From NCBI GenBank assembly GCA_036675505.1, contig JAKFEW010000041.1, positions 1 to 64,000 of the forward strand: a stretch of 64,000 bases of DNA, in the 5' to 3' direction. This DNA is from JAKFEW01 sp036675505 (GTDB lineage: Bacteria; Cyanobacteriota; Sericytochromatia; S15B-MN24; JAQBPE01). Each line of letters starts with the position of its first letter. The first letter of the stretch is position 1. The translations under genes and the position numbers were made by a program. Shown here piece after piece: positions 27,123 through 35,602 of this stretch. The notes beneath the pieces were generated by a model. It did no database searches. It saw only the letters and a list, made by a program, of their open reading frames with translations, and was not told where the DNA came from.

Positions 27123-27532
27123 TGACCGCCGCAGCCCCGGCCGTCCTTGCGCACGCTCACGGTCGGGCGCGGGCCGGTCGCCTGGCCGAAGGCGGGCGCC
27201 GTGAGCAGGGCGTAGAGCTCGCCGGCCTCGGCGGCGAGCGGCTGGTCGGAGGCCGCATAGGCCTTGAGCGCGCCCTCGCGGCCGCCGTGCGTGGCCGCGT
27301 CGACGGTGATCACGAAGAGGTAGCAGAGCGTGGCGCCGAGAGGATCCGCGGGGCGGAACCCGGCGAGGTCGTCGCGCAGCGACCGGCCGAGGCGCGCGCC
27401 GTCGCGCAGGAACTCGCGCAGGGCGTCGAGCACGGCGGGCGCGTCGTCCGCGCCCAGCTTGCCGCCGGCGGCGGCCATCCGGGCGCGCAGCGCGGCGAGG
27501 GCGGGGTAGTCGGTCGAAACGTCGGGGCTCAT
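27119..27532 (-). CDS. Small protein of unknown function
   Basis: A 137-aa protein from ATG 27532, chosen because GGAGGAAG lies four bases upstream; the longer frame to 27682 crosses the divergent promoter region. The sequence is helical (ALAALRARMAAAGGKL, AVLDALREFLRDGARL) and ends in a Cys/His tail (GRGCGGH) that might bind a metal. No family recognised. Divergent from the TPR gene that starts at 27675. Confidence 0.6.
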   Translation of the reverse strand: MSPDVSTDYPALAALRARMAAAGGKLGADDAPAVLDALREFLRDGARLGRSLRDDLAGFRPADPLGATLCYLFVITVDAATHGGREGALKAYAASDQPLAAEAGELYALLTAPAFGQATGPRPTVSVRKDGRGCGGH

Positions 27533-27606
27533 GGGGCTTCCTCCAGCCCCCATCTTAACAAAATTGCGTCGCCGCGCCGGTCCGGGGCGCGATTCGCCGA
27601 ACCATA

Positions 27607-27621
27607 ACGTAAGTTTTACGT
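27607..27621. promoter_or_regulatory. 15-bp palindrome upstream of the TPR gene
   Basis: ACGTAAGTTTTACGT is a perfect 6-bp inverted repeat with a three-base centre, in the AT-rich divergent region 54 bases before the TPR gene and 75 bases before the minus-strand gene. It could be an operator for either; this is inference from symmetry and position only. Confidence 0.35.
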
Positions 27622-27674
27622 CAGTTTGAGGCTGGGCGCTGGATACATACACCGTCCCCCCCCGCGACCCCTTC

Positions 27675-28631
27675 GTGCCCATGCTTCAACGCTACTTCCA
27701 AGTTCTAATGAACGGCGGCAAGATCGTCGAACAGGCGCGCCCCCTCGAAGACGGCCTGGCCGCCTTCGCTGCGGGCGACTATGCGACGGCCGAAGGGCTT
27801 CTGCTGGCGGCGATCGCCACCCAGCCCGACGAAGTCCGCGCGCTGACGGCGCTGGGGCTGATCGCCCTGGCCGACGGCCGCGCCGAAGACGCCGCCGAGC
27901 ACCTCGCCAAGGCGCGCCGGCGCCTGCCCTCAGACGTGCGGATCGCCGTCGCGCTCGCGGATTGCTACCGCCTGGCCGGCCTGCCGGACCGCGCCATCGA
28001 CGGCTACAAGGCCGTGCTTCGCCTCGAGGCCACCCACGCCGAGGCCCAGCGCAAGCTCGGCGAGACGCTCCTCGAGGCCGGCCGCTCGGCCGAGGCCCTG
28101 AACGCGCTGAACCAGGCCGTCTACCGCGATCGCAAGGACGTCGGCGCGCGCCTGCTGATCGCCCGCATCTGCCTCGACGCCCGCGACGAGCAGCGCGCCC
28201 TCGCGCAGCTCCACATGGTCGAGAAGCTCGAGCCGGGCCGTCTGGACACCCAGCGCCTCTTCGCCGAAGCCTTCGACCGCGTCGGCGATTTCCGCCAGAT
28301 GGCCGTCCACCTCGGCGCGGTCGTGGCGCTCGGCGTCGCGTCGCTCGAGGAGCTGTGGCGCCTCGCCAACACCTACCTGTTCATCGGCCGCCGCGAGGAG
28401 GCCCTGACGATGTTTCAGAAAGCCGCGACCTGCGAGCCCTCGCCGGGCCCGGCCCACGAAGCCGTCGCGCAGGTCGCCGAAGAGCTCGGCCGCTACGGCC
28501 TGGCGATGGAGACCTGGCGCCTGCTCGCGGGCGTGAAGGAGTACCAGGGCGTGGCCAACGCCGCGGTCGAGCGCGTGCGCGCGCTGCGCGGCACGGGGCG
28601 CATGGGCACGGGCCGGCTGGCCGCCGCATAA
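27675..28631 (+). CDS. TPR-repeat protein
   Basis: A 318-aa protein; the frame opens at GTG 27675 and an ATG follows two codons later at 27681. Residues 25-285 form about seven TPR-like units (AIDGYKAVLRLEATHAEAQRKLGETLLEAG is typical in register). No signal peptide, membrane helix or extra domain. Probably a cytoplasmic protein-protein scaffold. It ends one base before the convergent zinc-ribbon gene. Partner proteins are unknown. Confidence 0.8.
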   Translation: MPMLQRYFQVLMNGGKIVEQARPLEDGLAAFAAGDYATAEGLLLAAIATQPDEVRALTALGLIALADGRAEDAAEHLAKARRRLPSDVRIAVALADCYRLAGLPDRAIDGYKAVLRLEATHAEAQRKLGETLLEAGRSAEALNALNQAVYRDRKDVGARLLIARICLDARDEQRALAQLHMVEKLEPGRLDTQRLFAEAFDRVGDFRQMAVHLGAVVALGVASLEELWRLANTYLFIGRREEALTMFQKAATCEPSPGPAHEAVAQVAEELGRYGLAMETWRLLAGVKEYQGVANAAVERVRALRGTGRMGTGRLAAA

Positions 28632-28632
28632 C

Positions 28633-28833
28633 TCAGATCTTCGTCCACTTGCTTTCCGGCCCGCAGGTCCCGCAGACCGGGAGCATCTGGTCCTTCACCA
28701 AGTTCACCATCGGCGGCGGGTTCACGCCGCAGTTGATGCATGCGAAAGCGCCCTCCTCGACGACGCGCTCGCCGGTCTTGTAGGTCCGCACGGCGGTCTC
28801 CGGCTCCTGGCCGGTGAATTCGTATTCTTTCAT
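28633..28833 (-). CDS. Small zinc-ribbon protein
   Basis: A 66-aa protein from ATG 28833 with AGGAGG upstream. It has two CxxC knuckles (FACINCGVN and LPVCGTCGP) about 21 residues apart, as in a rubredoxin-like zinc ribbon. Too small for an enzyme; it may be a regulator or part of a larger complex. The longer upstream frame is low-complexity Arg/Pro-rich sequence and is rejected. Confidence 0.7.
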   Translation of the reverse strand: MKEYEFTGQEPETAVRTYKTGERVVEEGAFACINCGVNPPPMVNLVKDQMLPVCGTCGPESKWTKI

Positions 28834-28985
28834 GGCGCGATCCTCCTGCCGGGGCCCATGATGGCGCCGATCGCCCCTCTGAATCAACGAACGACCGGCC
28901 TCCCGCGCCTTCGGCGACCGCCCGGGTGCCGGCATGTGGGGTTCCACGGATGGACGCCAGCCCGCGCCGGGCCGATGATCGGACC

Positions 28986-30470
28986 ATGGTGCGATCAGCT
29001 TGCGGCAAGGCGCTCGGCGTCGGGATGATCGGCGTGGCCCTCGCGGCTTGCGTCGGCGGGCCGCCGGCCGGCGCCCCGGTCGGGACGCCCGGCAGCCAGG
29101 TGGCTGGCCCTTCACAGGCCCTGGCGAGCGGCCCGCGCGACCCGCTCGAGGTCACCATCACGGCGAGCGAGTTCGGCTTCACGCCGCGCCGCCTGCAGGT
29201 GCCCGTCGGGCGGCGGATCGACTTCCGCTTCGTGAACCGGGGCGCCATCGACCACGACTGGCTGATCCGGTCGGTCGGCCTCCACCTGCACGCGACGCCG
29301 GGCACCGAGGCGCGGGCCTCGCTCACCTTCAGCGCCCCCGCCACCTACGCGGCGGCCTGCAGCTACCCCACCCACGGCGACTACGGCATGGTCGGCGAGC
29401 TCGTGGTGGCCGCGGACCCGAACGCCGCGGGCGGCGGCCTCGCCGAGCCGGCCCAGGCGCCTGCGGTGCCTGGCGACGCGGTGCGGCTGCCGGCGCCTCG
29501 CCCGGCGCCGCCCGTGGGCCGGACGGATCCCCGCGTGGTCTACGTCCGCCTCGAGCCGACGGAGTCGGTGGGCCTCGTGGGTGATGGGGTCGCGACGACG
29601 TTCTGGACCTTCAACGGCTCGGTGCCCGGGCCGATGGTGCGGGCCCTCGCGGGAGACACGGTGAAGATCCGCCTCGACAACCCGATCCGCAACCGCGAAT
29701 CCCACAGCGTGGACTTCCATGCGGCGACCGGCCCGCATGGCGGCGCCGCCGCGACCCAGGTCGCGCCGGGCGGCCATGGCGAGTTCACCTTCAAGGCCGT
29801 CCATCCCGGCGTCTACGTCTACCACTGCGGCACGCCGCGCGTCGCCCACCACGTCGCCCACGGCCTGTACGGCCTGATCGTGATCGAGCCGGCCGGCGGG
29901 CTCCCGGCGGTCGATCATGAGCTCTACGTGATGCAAGGGGAGCTCTACCTGGCGGGCGGCGCGGAGGCGCGCGGGTTGCAGCCGATGCTCTGGAACGACG
30001 TCGCCGCCGAGCGGCCGAGCCACGTGGTGTTCAACGGCGCCGTGGATGCCCTCGTGGGCGAGCGGGCGCCGCGGATGAACGCCGGCGAGACGCTGCGGAT
30101 CTTCTTCGGCAACGGCGGCCCCAACCTCGCCTCGAGCTTCCACCTGATCGGCGAGGTCTTCGATCGCGTGTACGTCGACGGCAGCAGCCGCGCGCTCGAG
30201 CGCGCGTCGGTCGTGTCGGTGCCGCCCGGCGGCGCGGCGATCGCCGAGCTGGTGCTCGAAGTGCCAGGCACCTACCACCTGGTCGACCACGCGCTCTCGC
30301 GGGTCGGCAAGGGGGCGCTCGGCGAGCTGGTCGTGGCGGGCGAGCCCCGCGCGGACCTGTTTTCGCCGGGGACGCTGGTGCCGATCGGCCACGATCACCC
30401 GGCGGGCGACCACAAAGACCACGGCCACGGCGCGGGCACGCACGACCACGGTGCGCCGGCCGCCGAATGA
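28986..30470 (+). CDS. nirK: Copper nitrite reductase (NirK/AniA-like) lipoprotein with extra N-terminal cupredoxin
   Basis: A 494-aa protein with lipobox ALAAC (Cys about 21), so anchored in the envelope. It reduces nitrite to NO in denitrification. Residues 55-140 are an added cupredoxin with a full type-1 set (DHDW His, then CSYPTHGDYGM). The two NirK domains follow: HSVDFHAATG (His240, catalytic Asp243, type-2 His245), YHC (type-2 His280, type-1 Cys281), His289, SHVVFNG (second catalytic His) and SSFHLIGEVFD (type-2 His about 385). The type-1 axial Met of the family is replaced by Leu294 in HVAHGLYG. A His/Asp-rich tail may bind metal. A strong hairpin follows the stop. Confidence 0.9.
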   Translation: MVRSACGKALGVGMIGVALAACVGGPPAGAPVGTPGSQVAGPSQALASGPRDPLEVTITASEFGFTPRRLQVPVGRRIDFRFVNRGAIDHDWLIRSVGLHLHATPGTEARASLTFSAPATYAAACSYPTHGDYGMVGELVVAADPNAAGGGLAEPAQAPAVPGDAVRLPAPRPAPPVGRTDPRVVYVRLEPTESVGLVGDGVATTFWTFNGSVPGPMVRALAGDTVKIRLDNPIRNRESHSVDFHAATGPHGGAAATQVAPGGHGEFTFKAVHPGVYVYHCGTPRVAHHVAHGLYGLIVIEPAGGLPAVDHELYVMQGELYLAGGAEARGLQPMLWNDVAAERPSHVVFNGAVDALVGERAPRMNAGETLRIFFGNGGPNLASSFHLIGEVFDRVYVDGSSRALERASVVSVPPGGAAIAELVLEVPGTYHLVDHALSRVGKGALGELVVAGEPRADLFSPGTLVPIGHDHPAGDHKDHGHGAGTHDHGAPAAE

Positions 30471-30473
30471 ACT

Positions 30474-30501
30474 GCCGGCCTCCCGGTGACGGGAGGCCGG
30501 C
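30474..30501. terminator. 12-bp perfect hairpin after nirK
   Basis: GCCGGCCTCCCG and CGGGAGGCCGGC around GTGA, four bases after the nirK stop and eight bases before the tRNA-Ser fragment. Intrinsic-type stem without a clear T tract. Confidence 0.7.
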
Positions 30502-30508
30502 CTCGAGG

Positions 30509-30564
30509 CGAGCGCTGAGGGATTCGAACCCTCGGAGGCTTTTGAGACCTCATTCGTTTTCAAG
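30509..30564 (-). pseudogene. 3' half of a tRNA-Ser gene (island boundary remnant)
   Basis: On the minus strand this reads CTTGAAAAC (anticodon-loop region), a long variable arm (GAGG...AGCCTCC), a T arm with a perfect GAGGG/CCCTC stem around TTCGAAT, and AGCGCTC as the 3' acceptor strand. The 5' half does not fold: no D arm, and the anticodon stem does not pair. T stem and acceptor differ from the intact tRNA-Ser at 41862, so it derives from another serine tRNA gene. Such 3' halves are typical scars of integration into tRNA genes. Confidence 0.6.
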
Positions 30565-30718
30565 TCGGTCCAGGCGCCGTTTCGGGGAGTTCCGCCGAGG
30601 CGGTCCGGGGCCGCTCTTCCTCGCCGCAGTTCGATCCTACCACGGCGGCGACTTCGTCCACGGTCCGCGTAGGCGGGGGCGCGGCGGGGAGGTGGCGCCC
30701 AAAATCGGCGCCCAACCC
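30545..30718. repeat. Imperfect direct repeat, copy 1
   Basis: Starts GAGACCTC and includes CCAGGCGCCG, GAGTTCC, GGCGACTTCGTCCACGG and ends with the motif GGAGGTGGCGCCCAAAA (30688-30714), itself a tandem pair of GGCGCCCA. A diverged copy lies at 33077-33232, and the end motif recurs at 42033. It overlaps the tRNA-Ser fragment at its left end. Confidence 0.6.
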
Positions 30719-30829
30719 AACCTAGGTCGCGCCAGCCGCCAGGTCCAGGCTGTCGCTGGGTAGAGAGATCACGCACCCTTCTTGATTGGGTCGCCACCAA
30801 GCAAGGACAAGTGGGAGAAGTAGAACTAA

Positions 30830-32581
30830 ATGGCAGAGAATCCCTTGCTTCGATTGCTTTCCGCGGGCCTCGCCTCGATCCGTGCGGTTGGCGCGGGCAA
30901 AGCAAGTGCGCCATCCAATCCCGGCATTTCGCAGGTGCAGTTGGAGGCTGTCGAGAAGTACCGTAAGGCTGCTGAGCGAGGCGACGCGGCAGCCCAGTAT
31001 ATGCTGGGGGATGCGCACGCCAAGGGCCAGGGAGTGGCACGGGACCACGCTAAAGCGGTGGAGTGGTGGCGCAAGGCTGCCGAACAGGGCAACGCGGATG
31101 CGCAGTGGAGTCTCGGGGTTGCGTACGACAACGGCTGGGAGGAAGTGGCGCAGGACCACGCCAAGGCTGTGGCGCTCTACCGCATGGCCGCCGAGCAGGG
31201 CAACGTGAGGGCGCAGTGGAGCCTCGGCTATATGTACCGTGAGGGCCGTGGCGTGGCGCAGGACCACGCTAGGGCGGTGGAGTGGTGGCGCAAGGCTGCT
31301 GACCAGGGCGACGCAGCGGCGCAGTACGGCCTTGGCGTCGCGTACGTCAACGGCCAGGGCGTAGCAATGGACGAGATCGAGGCGGTGGAGTGGTGGCGCA
31401 AGGCCGCCGAACAGGGCAACGCGAGCGCGCAGCGCGACCTCGGGTCTGCGTACGCCTACGGTAGGGGAGTGCCAGTGAACCGCAAAAAAGCGATGTTGCT
31501 GTGGTTCGATGCTGCTGAAGGGGGCGACGAGGCGGCCCAGTGTATACTTGGGGTTGCGTTCGATACTGGCGTAGGAGCGCCATTGGACCACTCCAAGGCC
31601 GTGATGTTTTATCGCATGGCCGCCGAACGTGGCAACGCGGAGGCACAGTACAACCTAGGGTTTTCGTACCATAGCGGCCGTGGTGCGGTGCAGGACGACG
31701 CAATGGCGGTGGAGTGGTGGCGAAGGGCCGCCGAACAGGGCGACGCGAAGGCGAGAGAGGCTTTACAGCATCCTCGCCTTGTCAACCAGGCGAGGCACCG
31801 CGAGACCAACGCCGGTGAGCGAGAGAAAGCCATGGTCAATGTCGGCACCTCTCAATATCCAAGTTACTCTGGCGCCGAACTCCACAACATGAAGCGAGCC
31901 CTCGATCAGATGCTTGCTGAAAGGTTGCGAGCTGGCCTTTTGGAGGAAGCCAAAGAGATTCATACCAGGCGAGGTGAACTCATTGCTTGGATAGAGTCGA
32001 AGAACCCCGCCTACAAGCATGCGCGTGAAACGTATATACTTCAGACTGAAGTCATTGACCGGATGATGATTGGCCAATGCTTTGAAGGGCCGTTCCAGGA
32101 TCCGCCAATGTATGACCGCTTTGGTGCTCGGGATTCCAGCCCGTTCTTGGATGCAATAAGGGTAATGAAGGGTGAGTTGTACATTCGCACTGGATCACCA
32201 TTCGGCTCCGAGCTTGCGGAGTTCATGACGACCAAGGACTTCAGTGTTCTGGAGGATGTTCGGCGAGGTCTAGCAAGTGAAATCAGGGAAATGGAACAGA
32301 CGTCGTTGTCGCTTGGACGCGAGGCTGACGGACTTGCTTACCTGAAAATGCAACTTGAAGATTTTGAGACAATCCTAACTGAGTCTTGGCTGTTTGCATA
32401 TGAAATGCGAAATTGGCTGGTTCCCGAGGGGGACTCTGAATCTAACCCGGGCCATGGCCCCATTGACTTTAACGAATGGCAGGTGTGGAAGCGAATGGAA
32501 TTCGAGCGGGCAAGTAGTATCTGGACCAACCACCAAGATGGTCCGCCGGCGGCGCTGCGAGTAAATGAAGCAGCAAGCTGA
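30830..32581 (+). CDS. SEL1-repeat protein with novel C-terminal domain
   Basis: A 583-aa protein. Residues 38-310 carry seven full SEL1/TPR-like repeats and one partial one (AVEWWRKAAEQGNADAQWSLG is the unit). The remaining 270 residues are unlike the repeats, mostly helical (LHNMKRALDQMLAERLRAGLLEEA; VLEDVRRGLASEIREMEQTS), and match nothing I recognise. No signal peptide. Base composition shifts from the host-like repeats to a lower-GC C-terminal part. It sits between imperfect direct repeats with the GIY-YIG-like gene, so it looks like island cargo. SEL1 arrays mediate protein binding; a role in defence is only conjecture. Confidence 0.8.
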   Translation: MAENPLLRLLSAGLASIRAVGAGKASAPSNPGISQVQLEAVEKYRKAAERGDAAAQYMLGDAHAKGQGVARDHAKAVEWWRKAAEQGNADAQWSLGVAYDNGWEEVAQDHAKAVALYRMAAEQGNVRAQWSLGYMYREGRGVAQDHARAVEWWRKAADQGDAAAQYGLGVAYVNGQGVAMDEIEAVEWWRKAAEQGNASAQRDLGSAYAYGRGVPVNRKKAMLLWFDAAEGGDEAAQCILGVAFDTGVGAPLDHSKAVMFYRMAAERGNAEAQYNLGFSYHSGRGAVQDDAMAVEWWRRAAEQGDAKAREALQHPRLVNQARHRETNAGEREKAMVNVGTSQYPSYSGAELHNMKRALDQMLAERLRAGLLEEAKEIHTRRGELIAWIESKNPAYKHARETYILQTEVIDRMMIGQCFEGPFQDPPMYDRFGARDSSPFLDAIRVMKGELYIRTGSPFGSELAEFMTTKDFSVLEDVRRGLASEIREMEQTSLSLGREADGLAYLKMQLEDFETILTESWLFAYEMRNWLVPEGDSESNPGHGPIDFNEWQVWKRMEFERASSIWTNHQDGPPAALRVNEAAS

Positions 32582-32600
32582 TTGGGCCAAGCGGGTGATG

Positions 32601-33071
32601 TCATCCGATGAAGCCGCATTTGAGGCAACCTTCTCCACCGAAATTCTCGTTGTATCGTAGCCCCCCACCCCAACCGCATTTCGGACAGAACTTCCCAGGC
32701 TCGACGTCGTCCCACTGCCACGCACCAACATACTCCGGGATGCCGTCGCGATCAATGCTAGTTACTTCAAATACGTCCGGCTCAACTGATATCCAGGCAT
32801 TTCCGTAGTGACAACGCAACTCCTCGTAGACTTCCCCGGCAGAAAAGTTGAACCATTCAGAATGGGCGCGCTTCGCGCGGTACTTTTGGTGCAACCTCGC
32901 TTCTAGGTCACGGTCATCGCTGGATGTGAGGTAGCCCATCAACTTTAGCTGCTGCGGGCTGCCGGTTTGAAGCTCTCTCACTCTTCGAGGAACATCGCCA
33001 CTGTACCCGATCTTTACGCGGATGCAGTTGTAGTCAGGGTTCTCGTTATCTGCAATGAAGTAAACGGCCAA
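32601..33071 (-). CDS. GIY-YIG-like nuclease (T5orf172/MUG113 type) with zinc ribbon
   Basis: A 156-aa protein. The N-terminal 75 residues fit the T5orf172/MUG113 branch of GIY-YIG nucleases: VYFIADN strand, VKIGYSGDVPRRVRELQTGSP (KIG triad and Arg helix), LEARLHQKY and a later Glu in HSEWFNF. The C-terminus is a zinc ribbon (FCPKCGWGG...GCLKCGF). Many such proteins are in phages and mobile elements. It is convergent with the SEL1 gene (19-base gap) and both are enclosed by the direct repeats. Whether it cuts DNA is not known. Confidence 0.75.
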   Translation of the reverse strand: MAVYFIADNENPDYNCIRVKIGYSGDVPRRVRELQTGSPQQLKLMGYLTSSDDRDLEARLHQKYRAKRAHSEWFNFSAGEVYEELRCHYGNAWISVEPDVFEVTSIDRDGIPEYVGAWQWDDVEPGKFCPKCGWGGGLRYNENFGGEGCLKCGFIG

Positions 33072-33076
33072 GAGTT

Positions 33077-33232
33077 GAGACCTCGTTGTTCAGTCGCCCC
33101 AGGCGCCGGTTCGAGAAGTTCCGGCGAGATCGACTCGGGCCACGCTGGGTAGCCCCTGCTCGAGACTTCGTTCACGGTGGGCGGAGGCGGCTCCGCCGTG
33201 TGGAGGTGGCACCCAATTTGGCACCCAGACTG
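33077..33232. repeat. Imperfect direct repeat, copy 2
   Basis: Diverged copy of 30545-30718 in the same orientation: GAGACCTC, CCCAGGCGCCGG, GAAGTTCC, GAGACTTCGTTCACGG, then the end motif GGAGGTGGCACCCAATTTGG (33202-33227) with its tandem GGCACCCA. It begins exactly where copy 1 leaves the tRNA 3' half, so the two bracket a 2.4-kb cassette (SEL1 and GIY-YIG genes). Confidence 0.6.
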
Positions 33233-33285
33233 AAGCTGTCATACCTCCAGAGGCCGTCGGTGTTGTGCAGCGAAGCTAGAAAGTT

Positions 33286-34095
33286 TCAGTGACTACCCTG
33301 GAGCAAGGGGAGGCGCAGTTCGCGTTCAGGCCCACGTTTAAGGTACTCACTCACTAGACGAATCCAGCATCGCAGTTCGGGACCCGGCACACGGACGAAG
33401 CCGTAGTGCTTTCGCTGGACCTGCTCCAACTCGTCATCAGGAATGCCAGGACCGACTTCGGCGATGTACTGAGCCAACCGGATCCCGATTCGGAAACCTA
33501 GGTCCTGGGTCATTACCAGAGAGCGCACTACGCAGAGGCTCGGAAACGGATTTTCGACACGATTTATCTCAACCACCTGGTCGAGAATAGCATTGAAGAA
33601 CTGGTCATCGCCGGAATAGACTGCTCGCTCTTGGCCGGGCTCTGGCCATAGCTCAACGGCAACGGCCTCCACGTTCAGGAAGGTCGTGCGTGGGAGATCG
33701 GAAAAGCTTGGTTCGCTTACGCCGTCTTCTACGATGGCCCAAGTCCGCTCTAGAGGCCAAACATCAAAGAGCCACTCTGACTTTCGTAACTGGAGCCCTC
33801 CGAACCGGGTTTCGCGGGTGATCAAGTCCTCGAAAAGATCGCGCAGGCTTTCCAAAGGCTGGCCCTGGGTAACGATGTCCACATCACGTGGACGGCCCAC
33901 ACTCCGGTGAACGAGTCGCGAAATGAGCAGAGAACGTAATGTGCCTCCAAAGAGGACCGCCTGCCAGTTGTGCTGGCGAATGGACCCCGTAACATCCGAC
34001 AAAGCTTCCCAGACGCCTTCCTGACGACGGCAGAACGAATCTACCTCCGTCCTTAGCATCATCTTAAGATCGTCGATTGTTGTAGCATTAGCCAT
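33286..34095 (-). CDS. Nucleotidyltransferase-like protein (pol-beta superfamily) linked to a dNTPase
   Basis: A 269-aa protein. Residues 46-75 have the nucleotidyltransferase signature: LFGGTLRSLL (Gly50-Gly51) followed by a DxD pair in GRPRDVDIV (Asp71, Asp73), as in poly(A)-polymerase head or MNT-like proteins. A third acidic residue is plausible near FDVWPLE (about 110). Its ATG overlaps the end of the dNTPase gene by eight bases, so the two are translationally coupled. Together with the XRE-ImmA gene upstream it forms the last gene of a four-gene accessory operon. It may modify the dNTPase, an RNA or nucleotides; this is inference. Confidence 0.7.
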   Translation of the reverse strand: MANATTIDDLKMMLRTEVDSFCRRQEGVWEALSDVTGSIRQHNWQAVLFGGTLRSLLISRLVHRSVGRPRDVDIVTQGQPLESLRDLFEDLITRETRFGGLQLRKSEWLFDVWPLERTWAIVEDGVSEPSFSDLPRTTFLNVEAVAVELWPEPGQERAVYSGDDQFFNAILDQVVEINRVENPFPSLCVVRSLVMTQDLGFRIGIRLAQYIAEVGPGIPDDELEQVQRKHYGFVRVPGPELRCWIRLVSEYLKRGPERELRLPLLQGSH

Positions 34096-35539
34096 TGGTC
34101 AACTCCGAGTGAAGACGCTTGGCAAACGAATCGGTCATGCCACAAACATAGTCTGTCACCAATTGAAGGCGATGATAATCAACAGGCAAGTCTTTTTCCT
34201 GCACAGCAGAGTGTGCAAACACTTTGCGATAGGCATCAGAAAGCAGTGACTGCGATTTGCCAGCAAAGGACTTCGGCTTCGGGGCTTTGCCGGGTTCAAG
34301 CACGCTAGCACCCTCCCAAAAGAGGGTGAGCAGATCACTTATGACTTTCCGGCCCTGCAGTTCTAGCTTTAGATTGGAGTGTGTGCAGTAAATCTTGGTG
34401 CGTCCAATGAACTTCAATAGTTCCACAAATGGGGCTTGCTCACCTGTTCCCACCAACTCGCCCTCACCTTTGCCGTTGAATCGCCCCTCCATGATTGCGT
34501 CGTAGTTCTGTTCGAACTCCCTGGCTGCCGCCTCTACTAGAACACCGATTGCAGCAGTGCGGAATGCGGCCGCATGGACATCGTCGGGCAAATCTGCTGG
34601 ATTCTCGCTTGGCTTGAGAACACGTGCTTTACCTTCCAATACCCTTTCAACGGTATCTGATGCCGCTTTCAGTTTGGCGTCTTTGGTCGCAGGATCCTTA
34701 TCGTCCCATATTGCTGCGAGTTCCAACAATGCCGCATCTTTCAAGAGGAACTGCAATTCGGGCCAAGACAAAATACGTTTCTTTACTCCGTCCTCGATGT
34801 CCGCAACAGAGTAGACAATATCGTCTGCAGCTTCAATAAGAAACGCAATGGGGTTACGCGCGTCGCCTGTCCCGGTCTTTTGCCGGATTCCTTCGATGAG
34901 GCTTTTTTCCGAAGTAAAGTAGCCTGGCTTCGATTTTGCGTGGTCAACGACTGTGCCCACCTCCATCGACGACGCCGTGTATTTGCATAGTGCAGACAAC
35001 GTGCCAAAGGTTAGGTTCAACCCGTTATAGTCGGCCAGTACATGAAGCTTCGCCACGATTCGCATTGTCTGGGCGTTGCCCTCGAATCGCAAGAAGTCAT
35101 CAACCAATTCTTGCCTGCCTCCAAGGAGGGCCAACAGTTCGCCCTTATTGAAGAACTTTCTGAACCATTCCTGGATGGCATCTTCTCCAGAATGACCAAA
35201 CGGAGGATTTCCAAGGTCATGAATCAACCCACAAGTCCCAGCAATCGCTTCGATCTGACGATCTTGCCCGTCTTTGATGTGCCCTTTCGGCAAGAGAAAG
35301 TCTTTGCTTACCTTCCTCGCAAGCCCACGGGCAACTGATGATACCTCCATGGAGTGGGTCAAACGCGTACGCACAGAGTCATGAGGCTCCAACGGAAAGA
35401 CCTGGGCCTTGTCCTGAAGCCTCTTTACGGGTGACGAAAACACGACGCGATCGTAGTCACGTTCGAACTCTTCGCGGTGATCACCACCGCTGGAAGACTT
35501 GCGAGGGCGTTCGGAGTTCAGAAGCGTATCCCAGTTCAC
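34088..35539 (-). CDS. dgt: Deoxyguanosine/dNTP triphosphohydrolase (dGTPase family, HD domain)
   Basis: A 483-aa protein starting at GTG 35539 (GAGGAGAA upstream). HD-domain residues are intact: RTRLTHSMEV (His62), CGLIHDLGNPPFGHSGEDA (His107-Asp108, His116) and a later Asp in IEAADDIVYSVADIEDG. These enzymes hydrolyse dNTPs to nucleoside plus triphosphate; some are antiphage effectors that drain dNTP pools during infection. Lower GC than host genes and placement in an accessory operon support a defence rather than housekeeping role here. It follows the XRE-ImmA gene by 63 bases and overlaps the nucleotidyltransferase-like gene by eight. Confidence 0.88.
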   Translation of the reverse strand: MNWDTLLNSERPRKSSSGGDHREEFERDYDRVVFSSPVKRLQDKAQVFPLEPHDSVRTRLTHSMEVSSVARGLARKVSKDFLLPKGHIKDGQDRQIEAIAGTCGLIHDLGNPPFGHSGEDAIQEWFRKFFNKGELLALLGGRQELVDDFLRFEGNAQTMRIVAKLHVLADYNGLNLTFGTLSALCKYTASSMEVGTVVDHAKSKPGYFTSEKSLIEGIRQKTGTGDARNPIAFLIEAADDIVYSVADIEDGVKKRILSWPELQFLLKDAALLELAAIWDDKDPATKDAKLKAASDTVERVLEGKARVLKPSENPADLPDDVHAAAFRTAAIGVLVEAAAREFEQNYDAIMEGRFNGKGEGELVGTGEQAPFVELLKFIGRTKIYCTHSNLKLELQGRKVISDLLTLFWEGASVLEPGKAPKPKSFAGKSQSLLSDAYRKVFAHSAVQEKDLPVDYHRLQLVTDYVCGMTDSFAKRLHSELTNG

Positions 35540-35602
35540 TCGCGGTTCTCCTCATTAAATGACGGTCTCAAAATGTAGATACCGGTTAAACGTGACGAGA
35601 TA

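Noticed and set aside
30467..30763. 98-codon ORF over the tRNA-Ser fragment
   Set aside because: Covers the tRNA scar, the terminator edge and the direct repeat; no protein character.
33077..33232. A second tRNA in the repeat copy 2
   Set aside because: It shares sequence with copy 1 only outside the T arm and acceptor, and does not fold as a tRNA.
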